Shown here one piece after another: positions 17,239 to 26,285 of a stretch of DNA of 64,000 nucleotides (position 1 is its first letter; every line of letters begins with the position of its first letter). The stretch covers positions 1,001,501 through 1,065,500 of the forward strand of contig NZ_RCHV01000002.1 in the NCBI RefSeq assembly GCF_003665095.1, written 5' to 3'. The translations under genes and the position numbers were made by a program. The notes beneath the pieces are model-generated. The model worked only from the letters and a program-made list of their open reading frames with translations, searched no databases and was not told where the DNA came from. Origin of the DNA: Streptomyces sp. Z26 (lineage in GTDB: Bacteria > Actinomycetota > Actinomycetes > Streptomycetales > Streptomycetaceae).

Positions 17239-17690
17239 GAACACCCCTGATCACGTCATAAACAAGCGAGTCCCGGGCGTGAAGGTCCGGTGAAGGCTCG
17301 CGCTTACCACGCCACTTTAGTCGTTGGCCATGATCGCTCCGTCCAGGGGGGTCCTCGTCGCCGCCCCCGGAACGCCACCGCGACGCCCCCGCGGACCACC
17401 GCCGCCACCCCCCGGCGGAGCCCGGACCGTACGGCGGCCCGCGCCCCGCCGGGGAACCGCGCCGGAGCACCGTACGGCGACCCCCGCGCGGAGGACCGCC
17501 ACCGCGCGCGGACGTCCCGTACGGCCGGACGGGAATGCCGTACGCCGCACGGGGGTTGGCCCGGAAGCCGGGTGACCACAGCGTGAACACCTCCGAGGCG
17601 GCTGCACCGGGCACAGGTAGGCTCGGCACCGCCGGTGGGCCGTCCGTCCGACACCGGCATCCGACATGTGGAGAGGAGCCCTGACCCAGG
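17239..17690. other. Divergent ctaB/tkt intergenic region
   Basis: The 452 bp contain the ctaB promoter at the left end and, at 17618-17623, a TAGGCT box that could be a -10 for tkt with a leader of about 65 nt and no clear -35. The middle (17330-17580) is a GC-rich stretch with many GTACGG words and no supported gene; frames there lack a ribosome site and recognisable protein. Confidence 0.6.
17255..17283 (-). promoter_or_regulatory. Probable ctaB promoter
   Basis: TTCACG (rc of 17278-17283) and TATGAC (rc of 17255-17260) are 17 bp apart on the minus strand. Each matches 4 of 6 consensus bases. The predicted start lies about 10-15 nt before the ctaB GTG. Confidence 0.5.
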
Positions 17691-19766
17691 GTGAGCACCA
17701 AGCCGACCACCACAGAGCTGGACTGGACCGAACTGGACCAGCGTGCCGTGGACACCGTCCGAGTCCTGGCCATGGATTCCGTGCAGAAGGTCGGCAACGG
17801 CCACCCCGGCACGGCGATGAGTCTGGCCCCCGCCGCCTATCTGGTGTTCCAGAAGCTGATGCGGCACGACCCGACCGACCCCGACTGGGCCGGTCGCGAC
17901 CGGTTCGTCCTCTCCGTCGGCCACTCCAGCCTGACGCTCTACATCCAGCTGTACCTGGCGGGTTACGGGCTGGAGCTGGACGACCTCAAGGCCTTCCGCA
18001 CCTGGGGCAGCCGCACCCCCGGCCACCCCGAGCACGGCCACACGGCGGGCGTCGAGACCACCACCGGGCCGCTCGGCCAGGGCGTGGCCAACGCCGTCGG
18101 CATGGCCATGTCCGCCCGGTACGAGCGCGGCCTGTTCGACCCGGACGCGGCCCCCGGCACCTCCCCGTTCGACCACACCATCTGGACCTTCGCGGGCGAC
18201 GGCGACCTCCAGGAGGGCATCTCCTCCGAGGCGTCCTCGCTCGCCGGGCACCAGAAGCTGGGCAACCTGGTGCTGCTGTGGGACGACAACCACATCTCCA
18301 TCGAGGGCGACACCGACGTCGCGATCTCCGAGGACACGGTGGCGCGGTACGAGGCGTACGGCTGGCACGTGCAGCGCGTCGAGCCGAAGCCTGACGGCGA
18401 CCTGGACCCCGAGGCGCTGTTCGCCGCGCTGAAGGCGGCGCAGGAGGAGACGGAGCGGCCGTCGTTCGTCGCCGTCCGCTCGATCATCGCCTGGCCCGCG
18501 CCCAACGCGCAGAACACCGCCGCGTCCCACGGCTCCGCGCTCGGTGCCGACGAGGTCGCCGCGACGAAGCGCGTCCTCGGCCTCGACCCGGACAAGACGT
18601 TCCAGGTCGACGACGACGTGCTCGCCCACGCGCGTGGCGCCGTCGACCGCGGTCGCGCCGCGCGCGCCGCGTGGGACGAGGGCTTCGCGGACTGGCGCGC
18701 CCGTACGCCCGAGCGCGCCGCCGAGCACGACCGCATCCGGGGCGGCGAGCTGCCGCAGGGCTGGGAGGAGAAGCTCCCGACGTTCGAGCCGGGCAAGGGC
18801 GTCGCCACCCGCAAGGCGTCCGGCGCGACGCTGAAGGCGCTGGGCGAGGTCGTGCCCGAGCTGTGGGGCGGCTCCGCCGACCTCGCCGGTTCGAACAACA
18901 CGACCTTCGCGGACACCTCGTTCCTGCCCGCGGGCAACAGCGCGCCCGGCGCCGACCCGTACGGCCGTACGGTGCACTTCGGCATCCGCGAGCACGCCAT
19001 GGCCGCCGCCATGAACGGCATCGCGCTGCACGGCAACACCCGCGTCTACGGCGGCACCTTCCTCACCTTCTCCGACTACATGCGGAACGCGGTGCGGCTG
19101 GCCGCGCTGATGAAGGCGCCCGTCACCCACGTGTGGACGCACGACTCCATCGGCCTCGGCGAGGACGGCCCGACGCACCAGCCGGTCGAGCACCTGGCGT
19201 CGCTGCGCGCCATCCCCGGTCTGAACGTGGTCCGTCCCGCGGACGCGAACGAGACCGTGCTCGCCTGGGCCGAGATCCTCAAGCGGCACTCCCGCGTCCC
19301 GGCCCCGCACGGCCTGGCGCTGACCCGGCAGAACGTACCGACGTACGCGGCGAACGAGCTGACCGCGCGCGGCGGTTACGTGCTGGCCGAGGCCGAGGGC
19401 GGCAAGCCCGAGGTCATCCTCATCGGCACCGGCTCCGAGGTGCAGCTCGCCGTCGAGGCGCAGGCGCAGCTCCAGGCGGAGGGCGTGCCCACGCGGGTCG
19501 TCTCGATGCCGTGCGTGGAGTGGTTCGAGGAGCAGGACCAGGGGTACCGCGACAGTGTGCTGCTGCCGCGGGTCAAGGCGCGCGTGGCCGTCGAGGCCGG
19601 GATCGGCCTGACCTGGCACCGGTACGTCGGGGACGCGGGACGCGTCGTCTCCCTGGAGCACTTCGGCGCCTCCGCCGACTACGAGACCCTCTACCGCGAG
19701 TACGGCATCACCTCCGAGGCGGTCGCCCAGGCCGCCAGGGAGTCCGTGGAAGCCGCCGCACGCTGA
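17691..19766 (+). CDS. tkt: Transketolase
   Basis: The 691-residue thiamine-diphosphate enzyme transfers two-carbon units between pentose and hexose phosphates. It shows GNGHPGTAMSLAP, the ThDP motif GDGDLQEGISSEASSLAG...DDNHISIEG, the pyrimidine-binding GIREHAMAAAMNG and THDSIGLGEDGPTHQPVEHL. The GTG at 17691 follows GAGAGGAG at a good distance. It is the first gene of the pentose phosphate operon, 33 bp before tal. Confidence 0.97.
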   Translation: MSTKPTTTELDWTELDQRAVDTVRVLAMDSVQKVGNGHPGTAMSLAPAAYLVFQKLMRHDPTDPDWAGRDRFVLSVGHSSLTLYIQLYLAGYGLELDDLKAFRTWGSRTPGHPEHGHTAGVETTTGPLGQGVANAVGMAMSARYERGLFDPDAAPGTSPFDHTIWTFAGDGDLQEGISSEASSLAGHQKLGNLVLLWDDNHISIEGDTDVAISEDTVARYEAYGWHVQRVEPKPDGDLDPEALFAALKAAQEETERPSFVAVRSIIAWPAPNAQNTAASHGSALGADEVAATKRVLGLDPDKTFQVDDDVLAHARGAVDRGRAARAAWDEGFADWRARTPERAAEHDRIRGGELPQGWEEKLPTFEPGKGVATRKASGATLKALGEVVPELWGGSADLAGSNNTTFADTSFLPAGNSAPGADPYGRTVHFGIREHAMAAAMNGIALHGNTRVYGGTFLTFSDYMRNAVRLAALMKAPVTHVWTHDSIGLGEDGPTHQPVEHLASLRAIPGLNVVRPADANETVLAWAEILKRHSRVPAPHGLALTRQNVPTYAANELTARGGYVLAEAEGGKPEVILIGTGSEVQLAVEAQAQLQAEGVPTRVVSMPCVEWFEEQDQGYRDSVLLPRVKARVAVEAGIGLTWHRYVGDAGRVVSLEHFGASADYETLYREYGITSEAVAQAARESVEAAAR

Positions 19767-19799
19767 CGTCCGTACACCACCTGTAGGAGATGCACACCC

Positions 19800-20918
19800 A
19801 TGACAGACGCACTCAAGCGCCTCTCCGACGAAGGCGTCGCGATCTGGCTGGACGACCTCTCGCGCAAGCGGATCACTTCCGGCGCGCTCGGCGAACTGCT
19901 CGACGAGCAGCACGTCGTGGGGGTCACGACCAACCCGACCATCTTCCAGAAGGCCATCTCGGAGGGTGACGGCTACGACGACCAGCTGAGCGACCTGGCC
20001 GCCCGTGGCGTCTCCGTCGACGAGGCCGTCCGCATGATCACGACCGCCGACGTACGGGACGCCTGCGACATCCTGCGCCCCCTCTACGACGCCACGAACG
20101 GCCGGGACGGGCGCGTGTCGATCGAGGTCGACCCGCGGCTGGCGCACCGTACGCGGCCGACCGTCGCCGAGGCGAAGCAGCTCGCGTGGCTGGTCGACCG
20201 GCCCAACGCGTACATCAAGATCCCCGCCACCGAGGCGGGCCTCCCGGCCATCACCGAGGTGATCGCCACCGGGATCAGCGTCAACGTCACGCTGATCTTC
20301 TCCCTGGAGCGCTACCGCGCGGTGATGGACGCCTACCAGGCGGGTCTGGAGCAGGCCGACGCCAAGGGCCTGGACATCAGCACGATCCACTCCGTGGCGT
20401 CGTTCTTCGTCTCCCGCGTCGACAGCGAGATCGACAAGCGGCTGGACGCGCTCGGCACGGACGCCGCGAAGGCCCTCAAGGGCAAGGCGGCCGTGGCCAA
20501 CGCGCGGCTGGCGTACGAGGCGTACGAGGAGGTCGTCGGCGCCGACCGCTGGAAGGCGCTGGCGGGTCGCGGCGCCAACGCGCAGCGCCCGCTGTGGGCC
20601 TCGACCGGCGTGAAGGACCCGGCGTACCCGGACACCCTCTACGTCACCGAGCTGGTCGCCCCCGACACCGTGAACACCATGCCGGAGGCCACCCTGGAGG
20701 CCACCGACGACCACGGTGAGATCACCGGCGACACCATCCGCGGCACGTACGCGCAGGCGCGGGCCGACCTCGACGCCCTGGAGAAGGTCGGCGTCAGCTA
20801 CGACGACGTCGTACGGCTCCTGGAGGTGGAGGGCGTCGAGAAGTTCGAGGCGTCCTGGGCCGACCTGCTCGGCTCGACCCAGGCGGAACTGGCCCGCCGT
20901 ACGCCGAAGGAGGCGTAA
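19800..20918 (+). CDS. tal: Transaldolase
   Basis: The 372-residue enzyme transfers a dihydroxyacetone unit from sedoheptulose 7-phosphate. The start [21 protein letters not shown], the Schiff-base Lys in [16 protein letters not shown] and [11 protein letters not shown] are all typical of the long actinobacterial form. AGGAG lies 8 nt before the ATG. zwf follows after 6 bp. Confidence 0.97.
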   Translation: MTDALKRLSDEGVAIWLDDLSRKRITSGALGELLDEQHVVGVTTNPTIFQKAISEGDGYDDQLSDLAARGVSVDEAVRMITTADVRDACDILRPLYDATNGRDGRVSIEVDPRLAHRTRPTVAEAKQLAWLVDRPNAYIKIPATEAGLPAITEVIATGISVNVTLIFSLERYRAVMDAYQAGLEQADAKGLDISTIHSVASFFVSRVDSEIDKRLDALGTDAAKALKGKAAVANARLAYEAYEEVVGADRWKALAGRGANAQRPLWASTGVKDPAYPDTLYVTELVAPDTVNTMPEATLEATDDHGEITGDTIRGTYAQARADLDALEKVGVSYDDVVRLLEVEGVEKFEASWADLLGSTQAELARRTPKEA

Positions 20919-20924
20919 CCCACA

Positions 20925-22451
20925 GTGAGCAGCGCGGCGAACCCGCTGCGTGACGCCCAGGACCGTCGGCTCCCGCGTATCGCGGGGCCGTCGGGCCTGG
21001 TGATCTTCGGCGTCACGGGCGACCTGTCACGTAAGAAGCTGATGCCCGCGGTCTACGACCTCGCGAACCGCGGTCTCCTCCCCCCGGGCTTCTCCCTCGT
21101 GGGCTTCGCCCGCCGGGACTGGGAGCACGAGGACTTCGCGCAGGTCGTGCACGACGCGGTGAAGGAGCACGCGCGTACGCCGTTCCGCGAGGAGGTCTGG
21201 CAGCAGCTGGCCGAGGGCATGCGCTTCGTGCCCGGCGTCTTCGACGACGACGACGCGTTCCGGCGGCTGAAGGCGACCATCGAGGAGCTGGACAAGTCCC
21301 GCGGCACGGGCGGGAACTTCGCGTTCTACCTGTCGGTGCCGCCGAAGTTCTTCCCCAGCGTCGTCGAGCAGCTCAAGAAGCACGGGCTGTCGGACGCGGA
21401 GCCCGGCTCGTGGCGACGGGCGGTCATCGAGAAGCCCTTCGGGCACGACCTGGCCAGCGCCCGCGAGCTGAACGCGGTCGTGCACCAGGTGTTCCGGCCC
21501 AGCGAGGTCTTCCGCATCGACCACTACCTGGGCAAGGAGACCGTCCAGAACATCCTGGCGCTGCGCTTCGCGAACACCCTCTTCGAGCCGCTGTGGAACC
21601 GCAGTTACGTGGACCACGTGCAGATCACCATGGCCGAGGACATCGGCATCGGCGGCCGCGCGGGCTACTACGACGGCATCGGCTCCGCCCGCGACGTCAT
21701 CCAGAACCACCTGCTCCAGCTGCTCGCGCTGACCGCGATGGAGGAGCCCACGTCGTTCGACGCGAAGGCGCTGGTCACGGAGAAGATGAAGGTGCTCGAC
21801 TCGGTCCGCCTCCCGGCCGACCTGAGCAACCACACCGTGCGCGGTCAGTACGCGGCGGGGTGGCAGGGCGGCGTCAAGGTGCCCGGGTACCTGGACGAGG
21901 ACGGCATCGACGCGAAGTCGAAGACCGACACGTACGCCGCCGTGAAGCTGGAGATCGACAACCGGCGCTGGGCGGGCGTGCCCTTCTACCTGCGCACCGG
22001 CAAGCGGCTCGGCCGCCGCGTCACCGAGATCGCGGTGGTCTTCCAGCGGGCGCCGCACTCGCCGTTCGGCGCCACGGACACCCAGGAGCTGGGGCAGAAC
22101 GCCCTGGTCATCCGGGTGCAGCCGGACGAGGGCGTGACGATCCGCTTCGGCTCCAAGGTGCCCGGCACCCAGATGGAGATCCGGGACGTGACGATGGACT
22201 TCGCGTACGGGGAGTCGTTCACGGAGTCCAGCCCCGAGGCGTACGAGCGGCTGATCCTGGACGTGCTGCTCGGCGACGCGAACCTCTTCCCCCGGCACCA
22301 GGAGGTCGAACGCTCCTGGGAGATCCTCGACCCGATCGAGGAGCACTGGGACACGCACGGAAAGCCCGAGCAGTACGCGGCCGGCACCTGGGGTCCCGCC
22401 GCCGCGGACGAGATGCTCGCGCGCGACGGACGGAGCTGGCGGCGGCCATGA
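20925..22451 (+). CDS. zwf: Glucose-6-phosphate 1-dehydrogenase
   Basis: The 508-residue NADP-dependent enzyme makes 6-phosphogluconolactone and NADPH. Visible motifs are [20 protein letters not shown] (Rossmann), the substrate-binding [16 protein letters not shown], and [17 protein letters not shown]. The GTG at 20925 has AGGAGG (in the tal 3' end) upstream. Its stop overlaps the opcA ATG (ATGA), coupling it to its allosteric partner. Confidence 0.97.
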   Translation: MSSAANPLRDAQDRRLPRIAGPSGLVIFGVTGDLSRKKLMPAVYDLANRGLLPPGFSLVGFARRDWEHEDFAQVVHDAVKEHARTPFREEVWQQLAEGMRFVPGVFDDDDAFRRLKATIEELDKSRGTGGNFAFYLSVPPKFFPSVVEQLKKHGLSDAEPGSWRRAVIEKPFGHDLASARELNAVVHQVFRPSEVFRIDHYLGKETVQNILALRFANTLFEPLWNRSYVDHVQITMAEDIGIGGRAGYYDGIGSARDVIQNHLLQLLALTAMEEPTSFDAKALVTEKMKVLDSVRLPADLSNHTVRGQYAAGWQGGVKVPGYLDEDGIDAKSKTDTYAAVKLEIDNRRWAGVPFYLRTGKRLGRRVTEIAVVFQRAPHSPFGATDTQELGQNALVIRVQPDEGVTIRFGSKVPGTQMEIRDVTMDFAYGESFTESSPEAYERLILDVLLGDANLFPRHQEVERSWEILDPIEEHWDTHGKPEQYAAGTWGPAAADEMLARDGRSWRRP

Positions 22452-23626
22452 ACATCGACCTCACGGACACCACGTCCGGCCAGATCAACTCCGCGCTGGT
22501 GAAGGCCCGTCGGGCGAGCGGTTCGCCCGCCGTCGGGATGGTGCTGACGCTCGTCATCGTCACCGACGAGGGCAACCACTACGACGCGCTGAAGGCGGCG
22601 GGCGAGGCGTCGAAGGAGCACCCGTCGCGCATCCTCGTGGTCGTACGCCGTCCGGGCCGTTCCCCGCGCGACCGCGCGAAGGCGCGGCTCGACGCGGAGG
22701 TACGGGCGGGCGACGGCTCCGCCGCGGGCGAGACGGTGCTGCTGCGGCTGCACGGCGAGCTGGCGGCACACGCGTACAGCGTGGTGCTGCCGCTGCTGCT
22801 GCCGGACGCGCCGGTGGTCGTCTGGTGGCCGGAGGACGCGCCGGAGCACCCGTCGGAGGACCTGCTGGGCACGCTCGCGCAGCGGCGCATCACGGACGCC
22901 GCCGCCACGGAGGACCCGGAGGGGTCGCTGAGGGTACGGGCGGAGACGTACGCGCCCGGCGACACCGACCTGGCCTGGACGCGCATCACGCCGTGGCGGA
23001 GCGTGCTGGCCGCGGCGCTGGACCAGAAGCACACGGAGATCAGCGGCGCGACGGTCGAGGGCGAGGAGTACAACCCGTCGTCCGCGCTGCTGGCGCTCTG
23101 GCTCGCGGAACGGCTCGACGTGCCGGTCACGCGGGTGATCACGGACGGGCCGGGCATCACGGCCGTACGGCTGGACGCGGCGGACGGCGAGATCTGCCTC
23201 GACCGCGCGGACGGTTCGCTGGCGGAGCTGGCCGTGCCGGGGCAGCCGGACCGGCACGTGGCGCTCCAGCGGCGTACGACGGCCGAGCTGGTCGCGGAGG
23301 AGCTGCGGCGGCTGGACCCGGACGAGGCGTACGAGCGGGCCGTACGGTTCCACGGCGGCGCGGCGGACACGCTGGCCGGGGACGTACGGCCGGGCGACGG
23401 CGCGAAGCCGGACGGCGGTGCGGGAGCGGGCGGCGCGGCCTCGGACGCGGCGGCGGACTGTGACGCGGCGGGCAACGCGAAGCCGGACGACGCGGCTTCG
23501 GACGCGGGCGGGGCCTCCGGAGCGGCGGCGACCTCCGGTGGGAAGGGCGCGGGCGCGAAGAAGACGGCGGCGAAGGCCGGTGGCCGCAAGGCCGCCGCCG
23601 GGACCGACGGGGCGGCCGGCTCGTGA
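22448..23626 (+). CDS. opcA: OpcA, glucose-6-phosphate dehydrogenase assembly protein
   Basis: The 392-residue protein matches the OpcA family, needed for assembly or activation of Zwf in cyanobacteria and actinobacteria. Conserved blocks are [42 protein letters not shown] and [19 protein letters not shown]. The last 80 residues are an Ala/Gly/Lys/Asp low-complexity tail with several related AKPD/SDA repeats, ending [17 protein letters not shown], longer than usual. ATGA overlap with zwf and GTGA overlap with pgl indicate coupled translation. Confidence 0.93.
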   Translation: MNIDLTDTTSGQINSALVKARRASGSPAVGMVLTLVIVTDEGNHYDALKAAGEASKEHPSRILVVVRRPGRSPRDRAKARLDAEVRAGDGSAAGETVLLRLHGELAAHAYSVVLPLLLPDAPVVVWWPEDAPEHPSEDLLGTLAQRRITDAAATEDPEGSLRVRAETYAPGDTDLAWTRITPWRSVLAAALDQKHTEISGATVEGEEYNPSSALLALWLAERLDVPVTRVITDGPGITAVRLDAADGEICLDRADGSLAELAVPGQPDRHVALQRRTTAELVAEELRRLDPDEAYERAVRFHGGAADTLAGDVRPGDGAKPDGGAGAGGAASDAAADCDAAGNAKPDDAASDAGGASGAAATSGGKGAGAKKTAAKAGGRKAAAGTDGAAGS

Positions 23627-24402
23627 CGCCCACGCCGCAGGTCGTGGTCCACCGCGACAAGGACGAGCTGGCGCAGGCGGTCGCCGCCCGCCTGCTCACG
23701 AAGATCGTCGAGGCGCAGGCGGCGCGCGGCTCCGCGTCGGTCGTCCTGACCGGGGGCCGCAACGGCAACGCCCTGCTCGCCGCCCTCGCCGCCTCCCCCG
23801 CCCGTTCCTCCGTCGACTGGTCGCGGCTGGACGTGTGGTGGGGCGACGAGCGCTACCTCCCGGACGGCGACCCGGAGCGGAACGTCACGCAGGCGACGGA
23901 GGCGCTCCTCGCCGCCGTCCCCCTGGACCCGGCGCGCGTCCACCCGATGCCCGCCTCCGACGGGCCGCACGCCGGTGACGTGGACGCGGCGGCCGAGGCG
24001 TACGCGGCGGAGCTGGCGGCGCACCCCGAAGCCCACGGCCGCGTACCGGCGTTTGACGTACTGCTGCTCGGCGTCGGGCCCGACACGCACGTCGCGTCGC
24101 TGTTCCCGGAGCACCCGGGCGTACGGGAGACGGAACGCGCCGTCGTCGGCGTCCACGGCGCCCCCAAGCCCCCGCCGACCCGCGTCTCCCTCACGCTGCC
24201 CGCGATCCGCGCGGCCCGAGAGGTGTGGCTGCTGGCGGCGGGTGCCGACAAGGCGCGGGCGGCGGCGATCGCCCTGTCCGGCGCGGGCGAGATCCAGGCG
24301 CCGGCGGCGGGCGCGTACGGCACGGCCCGTACCCTCTGGCTGCTGGACGGCCCCGCCGCGGCGGAACTCCCCCGCGGCCTCTACCCCCCGTCGTCGGCCT
24401 GA
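23623..24402 (+). CDS. pgl: 6-phosphogluconolactonase
   Basis: The 259-residue enzyme hydrolyses 6-phosphogluconolactone, the Zwf product. It has VVLTGGRNGNALL, VWWGDERYLPDGDPERN and LLLGVGPDTHVASLFPEHP, the Pgl/DevB signatures. The GTG at 23623 overlaps the opcA stop. The 3' end overlaps the convergent ATPase gene by 22 bp with no hairpin between them. Confidence 0.95.
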   Translation: MTPTPQVVVHRDKDELAQAVAARLLTKIVEAQAARGSASVVLTGGRNGNALLAALAASPARSSVDWSRLDVWWGDERYLPDGDPERNVTQATEALLAAVPLDPARVHPMPASDGPHAGDVDAAAEAYAAELAAHPEAHGRVPAFDVLLLGVGPDTHVASLFPEHPGVRETERAVVGVHGAPKPPPTRVSLTLPAIRAAREVWLLAAGADKARAAAIALSGAGEIQAPAAGAYGTARTLWLLDGPAAAELPRGLYPPSSA

Positions 24403-24932
24403 CGCCCTCCCCCGGGCCCAGCGCACAGCTCCGCCCAGGCGTCCTTACCCGGGGCGCCGGGGCGGGGTGCGATGCCCCAGCGGTCCGCGAGCCGGGCGAC
24501 CAGGAGCAGCCCACGGCCCGACTCGGCGTCGGACGAGGGCGGTCGGGGCGCCCGGCAGGGATCGGGGAGCACGCCGTCGCGACGGCTGTCGGTGACCTCG
24601 ACGCGTAGGGTCGTGCGGGTTGTCACCGACTCCGCGCCGGTCGGGGCGTCGGTGACGGCGCTGAGGCGGACGTGGAAGTCCCGGCCGGGTACGTGGCCGT
24701 GGCGTACGGCGTTCGCGCACAGCTCGGCGGTGATGAGCGTCAGCGTCTCGTTGGCGTCCGAGCCGTAGGGGTGCCCCCACTCGTCGAGCCGGTGCGACAC
24801 GAGCTGGCGGGCGAGCCGCGCGCCGCGCGGGGTGGACGTGAACCGCATCGCGAACTCCCGTACGGGCGGCGGCGGTTGCGGGACGGCGCCGGTGGCGTCG
24901 GGGGCGACGGGGCGGTGAGGTGGTCGCTTCAT
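24381..24932 (-). CDS. Anti-sigma-factor-like ATP-binding protein (HATPase_c, RsbW-type)
   Basis: The 183-residue protein has the GHKL N-box ITAELCANAVRHGH and G-box ESGRGLLLVARLADRWG. A Pro-rich N-terminus of about 30 residues precedes it. In Streptomyces such proteins accompany XRE/DUF5753 and DUF397 genes, as here, and are proposed to act as kinases or anti-sigma factors in developmental signalling. It is transcribed divergently from the XRE gene. The ATG at 24932 is used; a GTG or internal ATG cannot be excluded. Confidence 0.88.
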   Translation of the reverse strand: MKRPPHRPVAPDATGAVPQPPPPVREFAMRFTSTPRGARLARQLVSHRLDEWGHPYGSDANETLTLITAELCANAVRHGHVPGRDFHVRLSAVTDAPTGAESVTTRTTLRVEVTDSRRDGVLPDPCRAPRPPSSDAESGRGLLLVARLADRWGIAPRPGAPGKDAWAELCAGPGGGRQADDGG

Positions 24933-24995
24933 GGGAGCAACGGTCGCCGCGCCGAACCGCTCGCGACCAGAGGCGACCCACGGACGACCGGTGGC

Positions 24996-25107
24996 TGTAC
25001 GCACACGCGGCGCGCGCTGTACGCGATGCGCCGCCCCAGCGACCCCGCGGGCGTGAACAACCCGGTTCTCCAGGCGCGTTGTACGCGCGCGAGCGATGCT
25101 TGTACGC
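24996..25107 (+). repeat. Four TGTACGC direct repeats between divergent regulators
   Basis: TGTACGC occurs at 24996, 25018, 25080 and 25101, i.e. two pairs spaced 22 and 21 bp (about two helical turns). They fill the 259-bp region between the ATPase and XRE genes and could be binding sites for the XRE regulator. Confidence 0.5.
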
Positions 25108-25191
25108 GGCGTGGGGCGTAACCCTCCGTACGGACAACGGCGTTGGCCCGCGTACGGGACGCCGGAGCGTACGGACGGAGAGGTGCGGGGC

Positions 25192-26028
25192 ATGGAGGAC
25201 GGGGCGCGGGAAGCGGACGAGGGTGTCGAGCCGGGGACGGGCATCCTCTACGTCTTCGGGCAGCAGTTGAAGCTCTACCGGCTGCGGGCGGGCCTGGAGC
25301 GGCCGGAGTTGGGCGCGCTGACGGGCTACTCGGCGTCCACGATCGCCTCGTTCGAGCAGGGCAGACGTATCCCGTCGCCGCGGTTCATCGACAAGGCGGA
25401 CGAGGTGCTCGACGCGGGAGGCGTCCTGTGCGCGAGCAAGGGCGAGGTGGCCCGCGCCCAGTACCCGGCGTTCTTCCGCGACGCGGCACGGCTGGAGGCG
25501 CAGGCGGTCGAACTCCACGTCTACGCCACGCAGGCCGTCCCGGGCCTGTTGCAGACGGAGGAGTACGCGCGGGCGGTCTTCGAGATGCGGCGTCCGCTCC
25601 TGGACGAGGAGACCATCGAGCAACGCGTGTCCGCGCGCATGACCCGGCAGGAGATCTTCGTCAGGTCGCCTCTGCCTACCATCAGCTTCGTCATCGAGGA
25701 GAGCATGCTGCACCGGCCACTGGGTGGGCGGGCGGTGATGCGCGGACAGTTGGAGAACCTGCTTCTCCGCGGCCGGTTGCGGAACGTCGAGATCCAGGTG
25801 ATGCCGACGGCCCGCGAGGAACACGCTGCCCTGGCTGGCCCGTTCACCTTGATCGAGACGAAGGATGGGCAGAGGATCGCGTACGTTGAGGCGCACAAGG
25901 ACAGCCGTCTCTACACGGAGCGCAGGACCGTCCGCGAGTTCGAGGAAGAGTACGGAATTCTGCGGGCGCAGGCGCTGACTCCGCGCGAATCGCTGGCCTT
26001 CATCGAGGAGTTGTTGGGAGAGGGATGA
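25192..26028 (+). CDS. XRE-family regulator with DUF5753
   Basis: The 278-residue protein has an N-terminal helix-turn-helix (about residues 20-75: LKLYRLRAGLERPELGALTGYSASTIASFEQGRRIPS) and a C-terminal DUF5753 domain (YATQAVPGLLQTEEYARAVF, ISFVIEESMLHRPLGG, EIQVMPTAREEHAALAGPF). This WhiJ-like class is highly expanded in Streptomyces and works with a DUF397 partner, encoded here by the next gene (ATGA overlap). The ATG at 25192 has GGAGAGG upstream. Confidence 0.92.
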   Translation: MEDGAREADEGVEPGTGILYVFGQQLKLYRLRAGLERPELGALTGYSASTIASFEQGRRIPSPRFIDKADEVLDAGGVLCASKGEVARAQYPAFFRDAARLEAQAVELHVYATQAVPGLLQTEEYARAVFEMRRPLLDEETIEQRVSARMTRQEIFVRSPLPTISFVIEESMLHRPLGGRAVMRGQLENLLLRGRLRNVEIQVMPTAREEHAALAGPFTLIETKDGQRIAYVEAHKDSRLYTERRTVREFEEEYGILRAQALTPRESLAFIEELLGEG

Positions 26029-26234
26029 ACGTCGAAGCGTCTGTGCAGGCCGCGTCCGGGGCCGTCTGGTTCAAGAGCAGCCACAGCAGTGGCGAGGGCG
26101 GCGAGTGCGTGGAGGTGGCAGCGGGGGGCGGGGGCGTACTGGTGCGGGACTCCAAGAACAGCGCCGGACCCGTACTCTCCGTACACCCCGACGGCTGGAC
26201 CGCCTTCCTCACCCACGCCGCCGCCGCGCGCTGA
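26025..26234 (+). CDS. DUF397 protein, partner of the XRE regulator
   Basis: The 69-residue protein has the DUF397 pattern: WFKSSHSSGEGGECVEVA, VLVRDSKNSAGPVL and WTAFLTH. It overlaps the XRE stop by 4 bp (ATGA), fitting the known pairing in which the DUF397 protein antagonises or senses for the regulator. A bidirectional terminator follows. Confidence 0.93.
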   Translation: MNVEASVQAASGAVWFKSSHSSGEGGECVEVAAGGGGVLVRDSKNSAGPVLSVHPDGWTAFLTHAAAAR

Positions 26235-26240
26235 CACACA

Positions 26241-26275
26241 CGTCCGCCCGCTCCCCCCGTGGGAGCGGGCGGACG
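26241..26275. terminator. Bidirectional hairpin terminator
   Basis: A perfect 15-bp stem (CGTCCGCCCGCTCCC) with a CCCGT loop lies between the convergent DUF397 and purine permease genes. Confidence 0.88.
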
Positions 26276-26285
26276 GCGGAGGCGG

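Noticed and set aside
17304..20714. A 1136-codon minus-strand open frame
   Set aside because: It is antisense to tkt and tal and has no recognisable domain.
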